From assembly GCF_024055795.1 (NCBI RefSeq), contig NZ_JAMXMY010000002.1:434001-498000 (forward strand): 64,000 nt of DNA, in the 5' to 3' direction. The notes under the pieces are model-generated. The model was given only the letters and a program-made list of their open reading frames with translations, was not told the origin of the DNA and ran no database searches. Below, piece by piece: positions 35,915 through 46,104 of the stretch. The position numbers and the translations under genes were made by a program. The first letter of the stretch is position 1, and the number at the start of each line of letters is the position of its first letter. The stretch is from Actinoallomurus purpureus (GTDB lineage Bacteria; Actinomycetota; Actinomycetes; Streptosporangiales; Streptosporangiaceae).

Positions 35915-37672
35915 TCAGCGTGCCGCCTCGTCGTCGCGGCTTCCGGCCTCCGGTGACTCGTCGGACATCGCCGGCGACGGCTCGCCCGCCGACCCGTCCA
36001 CCGGCTCGAACGGCCCTCTGGCCCGTAGGCCCGGCTCCCCGCCGCCCGTCGCGGCGTCCCGTGCGGTCGCCGTGCCGTCGCGTACGGTGCGCTCGGCGTC
36101 CCCCACCGTCCGTTCGTCGTCACGGAGGGTCCGCTCGGCCTCCTCGACCGCCCAGCCCCCGTCCAGTACGGTCCGTTCGGCCGCCCACTCGTCATCGCGG
36201 AGGGTCCGTTCGGCGTCCCGTACGGCCGGGTCCTCCTCGGCCCGAGGGCCGTCGTGGACCGTCTCCTCGCCGTCGGCCCACGCGTCGTGCGGGAGCTGCA
36301 CCGGATTCGGTGCGGTCTGCCGGGCGGACGGGTCCTGTCCATCGGAGGACAGCGGGGCGCCCGCGACCTTGACGTCGCCGGGATGCCGCAGCCGCGGCAC
36401 CGGTTCGGTGCCATCGGTGTCACCGGGAACCGGCGTCTCGGAGCCGGCACCGGGCGGCGGGGCCGGATCGGGGCCGATCGTGCGGACGTGACCGCCGACG
36501 GGCGGCAGCGGCGGTGCCGCGCCGGCGAGCGCCGCGCGCCGCCGCCGGCGCCGCAGGCCGATCGTCACGCCGACGACGATCACCAGGAGGACGGCACCCC
36601 CGCCCCCGGCGGCGCCGAGCCTGCTCCAGTCGGGGCCGTCGGCGGGGGAGACGCGCACGGTGCGCGGCCTCTTGTCCACCGTCGCCGCGGTCTTCTTCGG
36701 CTGCGGCGGCGGAATCGGATCCACCAGCGTCCCCACCGGCTGCGCCTTCGCGCGCTCGGCGAAGCCCCAGTTCAGCAGCGAACGCGCGTCGCCCCAGAAG
36801 TCGGACTGCGCGTGCATCAGCGCGATGATGATCGTGTGGCCGTTCCGCGTGGCCGCGCCGACGAAGCTGCCGAGCGCGTGGCTGGTCCAGCCGTTCTTGC
36901 CGCCGATCATGCCGCGGTAGCCGTCACCGACGAGCAGGTGGTCGTGCGTGCCGATCTGGTAGCCGCCGGTCTTCTTGCCCTTCTCCCGCTCCTTCTTGTC
37001 CGGCGGGGCCGGCCAGTCGTAGAGCGTCGCCCCGACGTACTTGCGGAAGTCGGGCAGCGTGAGGCCCTGCTTCATGATCAGCGCGAGGTCGTACGCGGAG
37101 CTGTGCTGCTGCGCGAGCGTGAGCGGCGGGTCGTCGTCGAGACCGTTGGGGGTCCGGGCGACGGTGTCGAGGGCCTGGATCCGGTGGGCCTCGGCGTTCA
37201 TCTGGTCGAGGGACGGCCCAAGTCCGCCGTTCGCCTCGCACAGGGCGATGGCGGTGTCGTTCCCGGACTGCATGAGCAGGCCGTGGAACAGGTCGCGGAC
37301 GGTGTACTTCCACTTGGTGTCCATGCCGACCGCCGATCCGGACGCGTTGACCGCCGTCTGGGACGGCTTCACCTGCTTCGCCGGATCCAGGCGCGGGATC
37401 AGCGTGATCGAGGTGAGCGTCTTCAGCGTGCTGGCGGGCCGGAAGTGGCCGTGCGGGTCCTTCGCGGCCAGGATCCGTCCCGTCTCCAGGTCGGCGATGA
37501 CGTACGACGACGCCTGAATGTGCGGCGGGGCCGACACTCCGGACGACCGGTCCCAGATGTACCCGTGCCCGCCGAGGCCGGGGCCGCCGACGACCGTGTC
37601 GGCCCGGGCCGGCGCTGCGACCAGCGGGACGACACCCACGGAAAGGGTCAGCAGGGTGATTAACGTTCGCAT
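35915..37672 (-). CDS. Secreted D-alanyl-D-alanine carboxypeptidase with repeat-rich cytoplasmic tail
   Basis: A 585-residue serine peptidase of the DacC type that trims peptidoglycan stem peptides. It has a signal peptide (MRTLITLLTLSVGVVPLVAA) and the SxxK (ASTLKTLTS), SxN (MQSGNDTAI) and KTG-like (GGKNGWTSHA, here KNG) motifs. After residue ~310 a single membrane helix (GGGAVLLVIVVGVTIGL) is followed by RRRRRR and a ~180-residue acidic tail with repeated AERT(L/V)RDxE units. The tail should be inside the cell. The ATG at 37672 is divergent from the small membrane gene at 37741. Confidence 0.9.
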   Translation of the reverse strand: MRTLITLLTLSVGVVPLVAAPARADTVVGGPGLGGHGYIWDRSSGVSAPPHIQASSYVIADLETGRILAAKDPHGHFRPASTLKTLTSITLIPRLDPAKQVKPSQTAVNASGSAVGMDTKWKYTVRDLFHGLLMQSGNDTAIALCEANGGLGPSLDQMNAEAHRIQALDTVARTPNGLDDDPPLTLAQQHSSAYDLALIMKQGLTLPDFRKYVGATLYDWPAPPDKKEREKGKKTGGYQIGTHDHLLVGDGYRGMIGGKNGWTSHALGSFVGAATRNGHTIIIALMHAQSDFWGDARSLLNWGFAERAKAQPVGTLVDPIPPPQPKKTAATVDKRPRTVRVSPADGPDWSRLGAAGGGGAVLLVIVVGVTIGLRRRRRRAALAGAAPPLPPVGGHVRTIGPDPAPPPGAGSETPVPGDTDGTEPVPRLRHPGDVKVAGAPLSSDGQDPSARQTAPNPVQLPHDAWADGEETVHDGPRAEEDPAVRDAERTLRDDEWAAERTVLDGGWAVEEAERTLRDDERTVGDAERTVRDGTATARDAATGGGEPGLRARGPFEPVDGSAGEPSPAMSDESPEAGSRDDEAAR

Positions 37673-37712
37673 GGCGGCCCAACGGTAGACGACGGGGTAG
37701 GTGCACGACACA

Positions 37713-37726
37713 GGGGGTGTACCCCC
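37713..37726. promoter_or_regulatory. Palindrome between divergent genes
   Basis: GGGGGT-GT-ACCCCC lies in the 68-base gap between the divergent D-Ala-D-Ala carboxypeptidase and small membrane protein genes. It is a plausible shared operator. Confidence 0.4.
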
Positions 37727-37740
37727 AATAATGACTGCTG

Positions 37741-37959
37741 ATGAAGCTCTCTCGGTTCGCCTCCGCTTTTATGATCGGCCTTGCCGCATTCATGATCTTT
37801 GAGTGGCTCATGCTTGCCAAGAACTTGGGCAGCGGTCCGGCCCGATCCACCGCGTTCTATGTCATCCACGCCATCTTGATCTGCGTCAACCTCGTCCTGG
37901 CCGCCGTGCTCGGCACGATCGGCTGGCGCTCCTGGAGGGCCGGCCGCGGTGTGAAGTAG
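37741..37959 (+). CDS. Small two-helix membrane protein (SCO4848-like)
   Basis: A 72-residue protein with two membrane helices (AFMIGLAAFMIFEWLMLAK and AFYVIHAILICVNLVLAAVL) and a short basic tail (GWRSWRAGRG). It resembles the actinobacterial SCO4848 family, which lies beside a D-Ala-D-Ala carboxypeptidase gene in Streptomyces, the same arrangement as here. The function is unknown; membership in cell-envelope maintenance is inferred from that neighbourhood. No clear ribosome binding site precedes the ATG. Confidence 0.78.
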   Translation: MKLSRFASAFMIGLAAFMIFEWLMLAKNLGSGPARSTAFYVIHAILICVNLVLAAVLGTIGWRSWRAGRGVK

Positions 37960-38082
37960 GCCACCATGTAACCGAACGGCGATCGGTCGTACGATCGCAC
38001 AAGGGCGAGGTGGAGCCGCGTAAGCCTGCACGCCGAGGGCGTTCTCGCAGGTCGGCGGCGCGAATGGGAAGGTGATGACGGC

Positions 38083-39696
<1,614 letters not shown>

Positions 39697-39781
39697 CGGA
39701 GGCGACCAGGCGAAGCGTCCGATCCGCGCCCGCGCGAGCCTCGTGACGGGCGATGACCCCCCGGGAGCGAGGATCACCACG

Positions 39782-40552
39782 ATGAGCGACGAGTGGCGGG
39801 CGAACATCGACGCCTTGGAGCAGACGGCCCGTTCGGTGATCGCGCTGGGCGAGGAACTCGAGGCGCCGGACTGGGCCCGTGCGACCGAGTGCCCGGGCTG
39901 GTCGGTCCTCGACCAGTACTCCCATATTCTGGGACTGGAGCGTTGGCTGCTCGGCGAGGCCGCGGACGACGAGCCGCGGACGGCGGCCAACACCGGTCTC
40001 GACGTGGAGGCCCTCCGCTCCTGGCCGCCGGAGAAGATCCTCGGTGAGCTGCGCGGGGTGATCGACCGGCGTCTCGCGGCGCTGCGATCCGGTGCCGTCG
40101 ACCTGTCGCAAGTGGTGACCACTCCCTTCGGCGTGGACATGCCGTACGGCGATTTTCTGCGACACCGTGCATTCGACGTGTGGATGCACGAACAGGACGT
40201 ACGACGCGCCACGGGGCGTCCGGGCAACCTCGGCGGTCCCGCCGCCGAGACCGCCGCGCGCATCCTCGGCGGCGCGCTGCCCTTCGTCGTGGGCAAGCGG
40301 GCGGCGGCCGAGCCGGGCCAGACGGTCCTGGTCGAGACGCCCACGCGTCGCTGGTGCGTCGAGGTCGGCGCCGACCGGCGGGCCCGGTTCGCGGAGGAGA
40401 CGCCGGAGCCGTCCGCGCGGCTCCGCATGGAGTGGGAGACGTTCGTCCGGCTCGGCGGCGGCCGCGTGGACCCGTCCCAGGCCGACGTGCGGGTCACGGG
40501 AGACGGGGACCTCGCCGGCCGGGTGCTCGCGGGCATGTCCGTCACGCCCTGA
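39782..40552 (+). CDS. Maleylpyruvate isomerase family mycothiol-dependent protein
   Basis: A 256-residue DinB/MDMPI-type protein. The N-terminal half is a four-helix bundle with a metal-binding pattern: ATECPGWSVLDQYSHILGLE (His) and HRAFDVWMHEQDVRRA (His, Glu). The family uses mycothiol, the actinobacterial thiol, in isomerase or transferase reactions. The C-terminal part (VLVETPTRRWCVEVGADR) is the usual SCP2-like region. The substrate is unknown. The ATG at 39782 follows GAGGA by 9 bases. Confidence 0.85.
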   Translation: MSDEWRANIDALEQTARSVIALGEELEAPDWARATECPGWSVLDQYSHILGLERWLLGEAADDEPRTAANTGLDVEALRSWPPEKILGELRGVIDRRLAALRSGAVDLSQVVTTPFGVDMPYGDFLRHRAFDVWMHEQDVRRATGRPGNLGGPAAETAARILGGALPFVVGKRAAAEPGQTVLVETPTRRWCVEVGADRRARFAEETPEPSARLRMEWETFVRLGGGRVDPSQADVRVTGDGDLAGRVLAGMSVTP

Positions 40553-40624
40553 GCGGCGGACAAGCCCACCAGGGTTGATGATCAAAATGGTTATTAGTGA
40601 GGATTGCTCGTAGCCGGAACGGAT

Positions 40625-40704
40625 GGCGGTGACCGCCCGATGGGTGCCCCAGAAGAGTCAACCGCGCATCGCGGGGCAAAGACGCCCCGAGACCGCATGC
40701 GGTC
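40625..40704 (+). promoter_or_regulatory. Structured leader with three inverted repeats before the YbdK-like gene
   Basis: Three inverted repeats lie in the 273-base gap: GGCGGT-G-ACCGCC (40625-40637), CGGGGC / GCCCCG (40672-40689, 6-base loop) and the perfect palindrome GACCGCATGCGGTC (40691-40704). They may fold as hairpins in mRNA or bind proteins. I do not recognise a known riboswitch class. Confidence 0.4.
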
Positions 40705-40825
40705 GGCGGCATGATGGTCGTCGATCGGGGCGGTTTCGGTGCTCACTCGGGGCACCTGACGTGCTGGCCGAATTACATCACGCGAGAGCCATCAACCTGC
40801 AAGGATTGAGGGACGGAGGTTGGCC

Positions 40826-41992
40826 GTGGCCATTGAGTTCAATGCCTCGCGAGGCGCGACACTGGGCGTCGAGTGGGAGCTTCAGCTCATCGACGACCAG
40901 ACACGATGCCTTCGTCAGGACGCTGGACAGGTGCTGGGGGCGCTGCCCGGGCTCAGCGAGGCCGAGCGCAACCCCAAGATCCGCCATGAGCTCATGGAGT
41001 CGACCGTGGAGATCGTCACCGACGTGTGCCACACGGTCTCCGAGGCGCGCGCGGATCTGGCCGCCACCATCACCGAGCTGCGCTCCGCCGCCGAGCCCCG
41101 GGGCATCGGCCTCGCCTGCACCGGAACCCACCCGATCAGCGACTGGCGCGACGCGGAGATGGCGCCGATCCAGCGCTACGCCGAACTGGTCGAGCAGTAC
41201 CAATGGCTGGCGCGGCGCATCCAGACGTACGGCGTGCACGTCCACGTCGGCGTGCGCTCCGGCGACAAGGCCATTCCGATCGTGAACGCCCTGTCCGCCT
41301 ACCTCCCGCACTTCCTCGCGCTCACCGCGTCGAGCCCCTTCTGGAGCGGCCACGACACGGGGCTGGCGTCGAGCCGGGCGATCGTCTTCGGGGCGCTGCC
41401 CACGGCCGGCCCGCCACACCTGCTGGCGGACTGGGCCGAGTTCGAGGCGTACATGGACACGCTGCTGCGCGCTCAGGCGATCAAGAGCATCAAAGAGGTC
41501 TGGTGGGACATCCGGCCGCACCCGGATTTCGGCACCATCGAGATCCGGATGTTCGACGGAATTCCGACTCTCCGGGAGGTCGGAATGGCCGCGGCGCTGT
41601 GCCAATCACTCGTCGAACTGTTCGATCACCAGCTCGATCGCGGATACACTTTGCCCAGCCCAGCCGCGTGGGTCGTGCGCGACAACAAATGGCGAGCGAC
41701 CCGGTACGGCCTGGACGCCATCGTGATCACCGACGATCAGGGAACGACCGCTCCGCTCCGCGACGAGCTCTACGAACTGGTCCGGGAGCTGGAGCCGATG
41801 GCGGACCGGCTCGGTTGCGCCGAGGATCTGAAAGTGGTCTCCGACGTCCTTGACCATGGCGCCTCCTACGAACGGCAGCGCGCCATCGTCGCCGATGGCG
41901 GCAGCCTTGAGGACGTCGTGACCGCGGGTCTCACGGAGTTCCGGGACGACCGGTTCGTCAATCCACGGGAGGTGACACATGCGGGGGCCTGA
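40826..41992 (+). CDS. YbdK-type carboxylate-amine ligase (glutamate-cysteine ligase 2 family)
   Basis: A 388-residue GCS2-family enzyme. It should form an amide between a carboxylate such as glutamate gamma-carboxyl and an amine such as cysteine, with ATP. Blocks include LGVEWELQLID, RHELMESTVEIVTDVCHT, the nucleotide/metal-binding QTYGVHVHVGVRSGDKA, IEIRMFDGIPTLREV, and AAWVVRDNKWRATRYGLDA. I start at GTG 40826, 7 bases after GGAGG; an upstream TTG would lie directly on that site. Its stop lies inside the start of the amidohydrolase gene (14-base overlap). Confidence 0.9.
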   Translation: MAIEFNASRGATLGVEWELQLIDDQTRCLRQDAGQVLGALPGLSEAERNPKIRHELMESTVEIVTDVCHTVSEARADLAATITELRSAAEPRGIGLACTGTHPISDWRDAEMAPIQRYAELVEQYQWLARRIQTYGVHVHVGVRSGDKAIPIVNALSAYLPHFLALTASSPFWSGHDTGLASSRAIVFGALPTAGPPHLLADWAEFEAYMDTLLRAQAIKSIKEVWWDIRPHPDFGTIEIRMFDGIPTLREVGMAAALCQSLVELFDHQLDRGYTLPSPAAWVVRDNKWRATRYGLDAIVITDDQGTTAPLRDELYELVRELEPMADRLGCAEDLKVVSDVLDHGASYERQRAIVADGGSLEDVVTAGLTEFRDDRFVNPREVTHAGA

Positions 41993-43241
41993 ATTCCCCG
42001 GTAATGAGCCAGGAGGAGGGCTGAGACCGCAACTCGACTCGTTCCTTGCCGAGAACGAGAACGATCTCATCGCCTTCCGCCGGGATCTGCACATGCACCC
42101 GGAGCTCGGCTTCGCCGAGCACCGCACGACGGCTCGTCTGATCGAGGCGCTGACGGCGGCGGGGCTGCGGCCGAAGCGGCTGCCCAAGGGCACCGGCCTG
42201 GTCTGCGAGGTCGGCAACGGCGACGGGCCGGTCGTCGGCCTGCGCGCGGACATCGACGCCCTTCCGCTGACCGACGAGAAGGACGTCCCCTACCGTTCCA
42301 CGGTGCCGGGCCTCTGCCACGCCTGCGGCCACGACGTGCACACGACCATCCTGCTCGGAGTGGGGCGGTTCTTCGCCCGGCAGGCCGCCGCGGGCCTGGT
42401 GCCCGGAAAGGTGCGGCTGATCTTCCAGCCGGCCGAGGAGACGCCGGGCGGCGCCCTGGACGTCCTGGCCGCCGGCGGCATCGCCGGGGTCGACCGCATC
42501 TTCGCGCTGCACTGCGACCCCCGCCTGGAGGTCGGCCGGCTCGGCCTGCGGGTCGGCCCGATCACCGCGGCGTGCGACAAGGTGGACGTCCGCGTCGCCG
42601 GTCCCGGAGGCCACACCGCCCGCCCCCACCTGACCGCGGACCTGGTGTACGCCCTGGCCAAGATCGTTACTGAGCTGCCGGCCGCCCTGTCACGGCGCGT
42701 CGACCCGCGCTCCAGCCTCAGCCTGGTGTGGGGTCGCGTATCGGCCGGGTCGGTGGCCAACGCCATCCCCGACGACGGCATCGCCCAGGGCACCGTGCGC
42801 TGCCTCGACGACGAGGCCTGGCACTCCGCGCCCGAGCTGATGAAGACCCTGCTCGACTCGGTGGCCAGTGCGTATGGCGTCAAGGCCGAGCTGGACTACG
42901 TACGCGGCGTCCCCCCGACCGTCAACGAGAAGACGAGCATCGACATGTTCCGCACCGCCGTCGGCAGCGTGCTGGGCGAGGACGGCGCGGCCGGCACCCC
43001 CCAGAGCCTCGGCGGCGAGGACTTCGGCTGGTACCTCGAGTCGATCCCCGGAGCGCTCGCCCGGCTCGGCGTCGCGGCGCCCGGCATGGCGGGGGCGTAC
43101 GACCTGCACCGTGGCACCTTCGACGTGGACGAGCGGAGCATCGGCATCGGTGTGCGGATCATGGTCGCCACCGCGCTGACGGCCCTGTGGGAGAGCCGGC
43201 GTGCCGGCGCCACCGAGCCCATCGGAGAGCCGGCCGCTTAA
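41979..43241 (+). CDS. M20-family amidohydrolase (hippurate hydrolase-like)
   Basis: A 420-residue metalloprotease-like hydrolase that cleaves N-acyl bonds. FRRDLHMHPELGFAEHRTT is the family N-terminus. GLRADIDALPLTD and PGLCHACGHDVHTTILLG carry metal ligands, FQPAEETPGGALDVLAAGG follows with the catalytic Glu pair, and the last metal site is in YDLHRGTFDVDE. The ATG follows GGGAGGTG. It overlaps the YbdK-like ligase gene by 14 bases, so the two are co-translated. One could make and the other split gamma-glutamyl or acyl amides, but that is inference. Confidence 0.92.
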   Translation: MRGPEFPGNEPGGGLRPQLDSFLAENENDLIAFRRDLHMHPELGFAEHRTTARLIEALTAAGLRPKRLPKGTGLVCEVGNGDGPVVGLRADIDALPLTDEKDVPYRSTVPGLCHACGHDVHTTILLGVGRFFARQAAAGLVPGKVRLIFQPAEETPGGALDVLAAGGIAGVDRIFALHCDPRLEVGRLGLRVGPITAACDKVDVRVAGPGGHTARPHLTADLVYALAKIVTELPAALSRRVDPRSSLSLVWGRVSAGSVANAIPDDGIAQGTVRCLDDEAWHSAPELMKTLLDSVASAYGVKAELDYVRGVPPTVNEKTSIDMFRTAVGSVLGEDGAAGTPQSLGGEDFGWYLESIPGALARLGVAAPGMAGAYDLHRGTFDVDERSIGIGVRIMVATALTALWESRRAGATEPIGEPAA

Positions 43242-43461
43242 CGATCAGGCTCTGTTCTCGGGGCCGCTCACCCTCCTCACGCGCTGGGCGAAGCGGGCGG
43301 CCTCGTCTGCTGGCCTGACCAGTGACGATGCGCTCTCGCCTTGATAACGGACACGTTGCGACACGGTAGCTTTGGTTCGTTCTGCGCCTGGCTCCGACTA
43401 AGGTCCGAGGGATTCGTGCCAAGACGCACATTTCGGGCGGGGTCTAATTGGAGGAGCTACC

Positions 43462-44508
43462 TTGCGCCGTGCAGTGAAGATGACCGCCGTGGTCGCGAGC
43501 GCGGTGCTTGCGCTGAGTGCCGCCGGCTGCGGCGGTAAGAAGGCCAGCACCGGGGGCGGTGGCGGCAGCGAGAGCCAGAAGTCCCTCAAGGTCGGCCTCG
43601 CGTACGACGTGGGCGGCCGTGGTGACAAGTCGTTCAACGACGCCGCGTACGCGGGCCTGCAGAAGGTCCAGAGCGACCTGAAGCTCGACGTCAAGGACAT
43701 CGAGGCCAAAGAGGGCGAGAGCGACAACGACAAGATCCAGCGGCTGCAGCTGCTGGCCCAGTCGGGCTACAACCCGGTGATCGCGGTCGGTTTCGTGTAC
43801 GCGACGGCGCTCGGCAAGGTCGCGCCGAAGTTCCCGAACACCAAGTTCGCCATCATCGACGACAACTCGATCCAGCAGGCGAACGTCGCGGACCTGCTCT
43901 TCGCCGAGCAGGAGGGCTCCTACCTCGTCGGCGCCGCGGCCGCCAAGAAGTCCAAGACCGGCAGCATCGGCTTCATCGGCGGCGTGGAGACGCCGCTGAT
44001 CAAGAAGTTCGAGGCCGGGTACGTCGCGGGCGCCAAGAAGATCAACCCGAACGTCAAGGTCCAGATCAAGTACATCTCCCAGCCGCCGGACTTCGGTGGC
44101 TTCAAGGACCCGGCCAAGGGCAAGACGATCGCCCAGGGCATGTACGACGGGGGCGCGGACGTGATCTACGCGGCGGCCGGCCTGTCCGGCAGCGGCTCCC
44201 TGCAGGCGGCCACCTCGACCAAGAAGTGGTTCATCGGCGTGGACTCCGACCAGTACCAGTCGGCGTCCGCCGACGAGAAGCCCTACGTCCTGACCTCGAT
44301 GCTCAAGCGCGTGGACACTGCGGTGTTCAACTTCGTCAAGGACGTCGGCGACAACAAGTTCCAGAAGGGCGACCAGCGGTTCAGCCTCAAGAACGACGGC
44401 ATCGACTACTCCAAGTCGAACCCGTCGGCCCTGGGCGACCTGTCGGCGACCCTCGACGACCTGAAGCAGCAGATCGTCTCCGGAAAGATCACGCCGCCCG
44501 AGAAGTGA
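43462..44508 (+). CDS. BMP-family nucleoside ABC transporter substrate-binding lipoprotein
   Basis: A 348-residue BMP/Med-type lipoprotein. The signal MRRAVKMTAVVASAVLALSA ends in AAGC with Cys as the lipidated residue. KVGLAYDVGGRGDKSFNDAA and GSIGFIGGVETPLIKKFEAG are BMP signatures. The family usually binds nucleosides, which matches the downstream cdd and deoA. The TTG start has GGAGGAG 6 bases upstream. A strong hairpin lies between it and the ATPase gene. Confidence 0.95.
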   Translation: MRRAVKMTAVVASAVLALSAAGCGGKKASTGGGGGSESQKSLKVGLAYDVGGRGDKSFNDAAYAGLQKVQSDLKLDVKDIEAKEGESDNDKIQRLQLLAQSGYNPVIAVGFVYATALGKVAPKFPNTKFAIIDDNSIQQANVADLLFAEQEGSYLVGAAAAKKSKTGSIGFIGGVETPLIKKFEAGYVAGAKKINPNVKVQIKYISQPPDFGGFKDPAKGKTIAQGMYDGGADVIYAAAGLSGSGSLQAATSTKKWFIGVDSDQYQSASADEKPYVLTSMLKRVDTAVFNFVKDVGDNKFQKGDQRFSLKNDGIDYSKSNPSALGDLSATLDDLKQQIVSGKITPPEK

Positions 44509-44523
44509 CGGCGACAAGGGCTC

Positions 44524-44564
44524 GGGCCCGGGTGGGCGGCCGTTCCGGCCTCCCACCCGGGCCC
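44524..44564 (+). terminator. Strong hairpin between BMP lipoprotein and ABC ATPase genes
   Basis: GGGCCCGGGTGGG (44524-44536) and CCCACCCGGGCCC (44552-44564) form a perfect 13-bp stem, with an inner GGCCG/CGGCC hairpin. It lies between the substrate-binding and ATPase genes and may end most transcripts early, as in operons where the binding protein is in excess. Confidence 0.7.
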
Positions 44565-44583
44565 ACTGGCGCGGGAGCAGGGC

Positions 44584-46104
44584 ATGTCCACGACTGAGCC
44601 GGCGGTCGAGCTGCACGGCATCACCAAGCGCTTCCCCGGTGTCGTGGCCAACCACGACATCGACATCACGGTCGCGGCGGGCACGGTGCACGCGATCGTT
44701 GGGGAGAACGGCGCGGGTAAGTCGACCCTGATGAAGATCCTCTACGGCATGCAACGGCCGGACGAGGGGACCATCGAGGTCAACGGGGCGGTGGCGGATC
44801 TCCATTCACCGTCCGACGCCATCGCGCGCGGCATCGGCATGGTGCACCAGCACTTCATGCTCGCCGACAACCTCACCGTCCTGGAGAACGTCGTCCTCGG
44901 CGCGGAGAAGCTCCACGGCATCGGCGCCGGCGCACGGCGCCGCATCCAGGAGATCTCCGACCAGTACGGCCTCGGCGTCGAGCCGGGCCGGCTGGTCGAG
45001 GAACTCGGCGTCGGGGCCCGCCAGCGCGTGGAGATCCTCAAGGTCCTCTATCGCGGTGCGAAGATCCTCATTCTGGACGAGCCGACCGCGGTGCTCGTGC
45101 CGCAGGAGGTGGATGAGCTCTTCGCCAACCTCGAGGAGCTCAAGCGCGAGGGCCTCACCGTCATCTTCATCTCGCACAAGCTCGATGAGGTCCTCAAGGT
45201 CGCCGACGCGATCACCGTGATCCGCCGGGGCACCACCGTCGCCTCCGCCGATCCCCGGGAGGTCTCCGCGCGGCAACTGGCCGAGCTCATGGTCGGCAGC
45301 GAACTGCCGGTTCCGGAGCTGCGGGAGTCGACGGTGACCGACGTTCCGGTGCTGACCGTCGAGGACGTCACGGTCCGCGACGCGACCGGCCGCGCCGTCG
45401 TCGACGGCGTGTCCCTGACCATCCACGAGGGCGAGATCCTCGGGATCGCCGGAGTCGAGGGCAACGGCCAGGCCGAACTGGTCGAAGCGATCATGGGCAT
45501 GCTGCCGGTCGAGTCCGGCGTCCTCAGGCTCAGGGGACAGGACCTGGTCGGCCGGTCCACCCGGCATCGCCGCGAGATGGGCATCGGATTCATCCCCGAG
45601 GACCGCCACCGGCACGGCCTGCTGCTGGAGTCGTCGCTGTGGGAGAACCGCGTCCTCGGCCACCAGACGCGGCCGCCGAACGTCAAGGGAATCCTCATCG
45701 ACCGGGCCGGCGCGCGCCGGGACACCGAGCGGATCGTCGAGGACTATGACGTGCGGACGCCCGGCATCGACGTCGCCGCGGCGTCGCTGTCCGGCGGCAA
45801 CCAGCAGAAGCTCATCATCGGCCGGGAGATGTCCGGCGAACCGAAGCTGCTGATCGCCTCGCATCCGACCCGCGGCGTGGACGTCGGCGCGCAGTCCGCG
45901 ATCTGGGACCACCTGCGGCGCGCCCGGGGCGAGGGGCTGGCGGTGCTGCTCATCTCCGCCGACCTGGACGAACTGATCGGCATGTCCGACACCCTGCGGG
46001 TGATCCTGCGCGGCCGGCTGGTCGGGGAGGCCGACCCGGCCACCATCACCCCGGACGCACTCGGCTCCCTCATGACCGGCGCCGGAGAGGGGAGCGCGGC
46101 ATGA
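44584..46104 (+). CDS. Nucleoside ABC transporter ATP-binding protein (two ABC domains)
   Basis: A 506-residue fused double ATPase. The first half has Walker A VGENGAGKSTLMKILYG, an ABC-like signature and Walker B KILILDEPTAVLVPQEV. The second half has the degenerate GVEGNGQAELVEAIMG, SLSGGNQQKLIIGREM signature and LLIASHPTRGVDVGAQ in place of Walker B. This is the NupA/RbsA-like layout of nucleoside transporters. It is followed by the permease with a 4-base ATGA overlap. It powers the import that the BMP lipoprotein and the two permeases carry out. Confidence 0.95.
   Translation: MSTTEPAVELHGITKRFPGVVANHDIDITVAAGTVHAIVGENGAGKSTLMKILYGMQRPDEGTIEVNGAVADLHSPSDAIARGIGMVHQHFMLADNLTVLENVVLGAEKLHGIGAGARRRIQEISDQYGLGVEPGRLVEELGVGARQRVEILKVLYRGAKILILDEPTAVLVPQEVDELFANLEELKREGLTVIFISHKLDEVLKVADAITVIRRGTTVASADPREVSARQLAELMVGSELPVPELRESTVTDVPVLTVEDVTVRDATGRAVVDGVSLTIHEGEILGIAGVEGNGQAELVEAIMGMLPVESGVLRLRGQDLVGRSTRHRREMGIGFIPEDRHRHGLLLESSLWENRVLGHQTRPPNVKGILIDRAGARRDTERIVEDYDVRTPGIDVAAASLSGGNQQKLIIGREMSGEPKLLIASHPTRGVDVGAQSAIWDHLRRARGEGLAVLLISADLDELIGMSDTLRVILRGRLVGEADPATITPDALGSLMTGAGEGSAA

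Noticed and set aside
38041-38080. Small upstream frames before the large mutase gene
   Set aside because: Out of frame ATG/GTG codons near the start have no spacing or extension that would make a gene.
40625-40704. Known riboswitch (cobalamin, SAM, c-di-AMP)
   Set aside because: None of the conserved core sequences of those classes could be found; only simple inverted repeats are visible.
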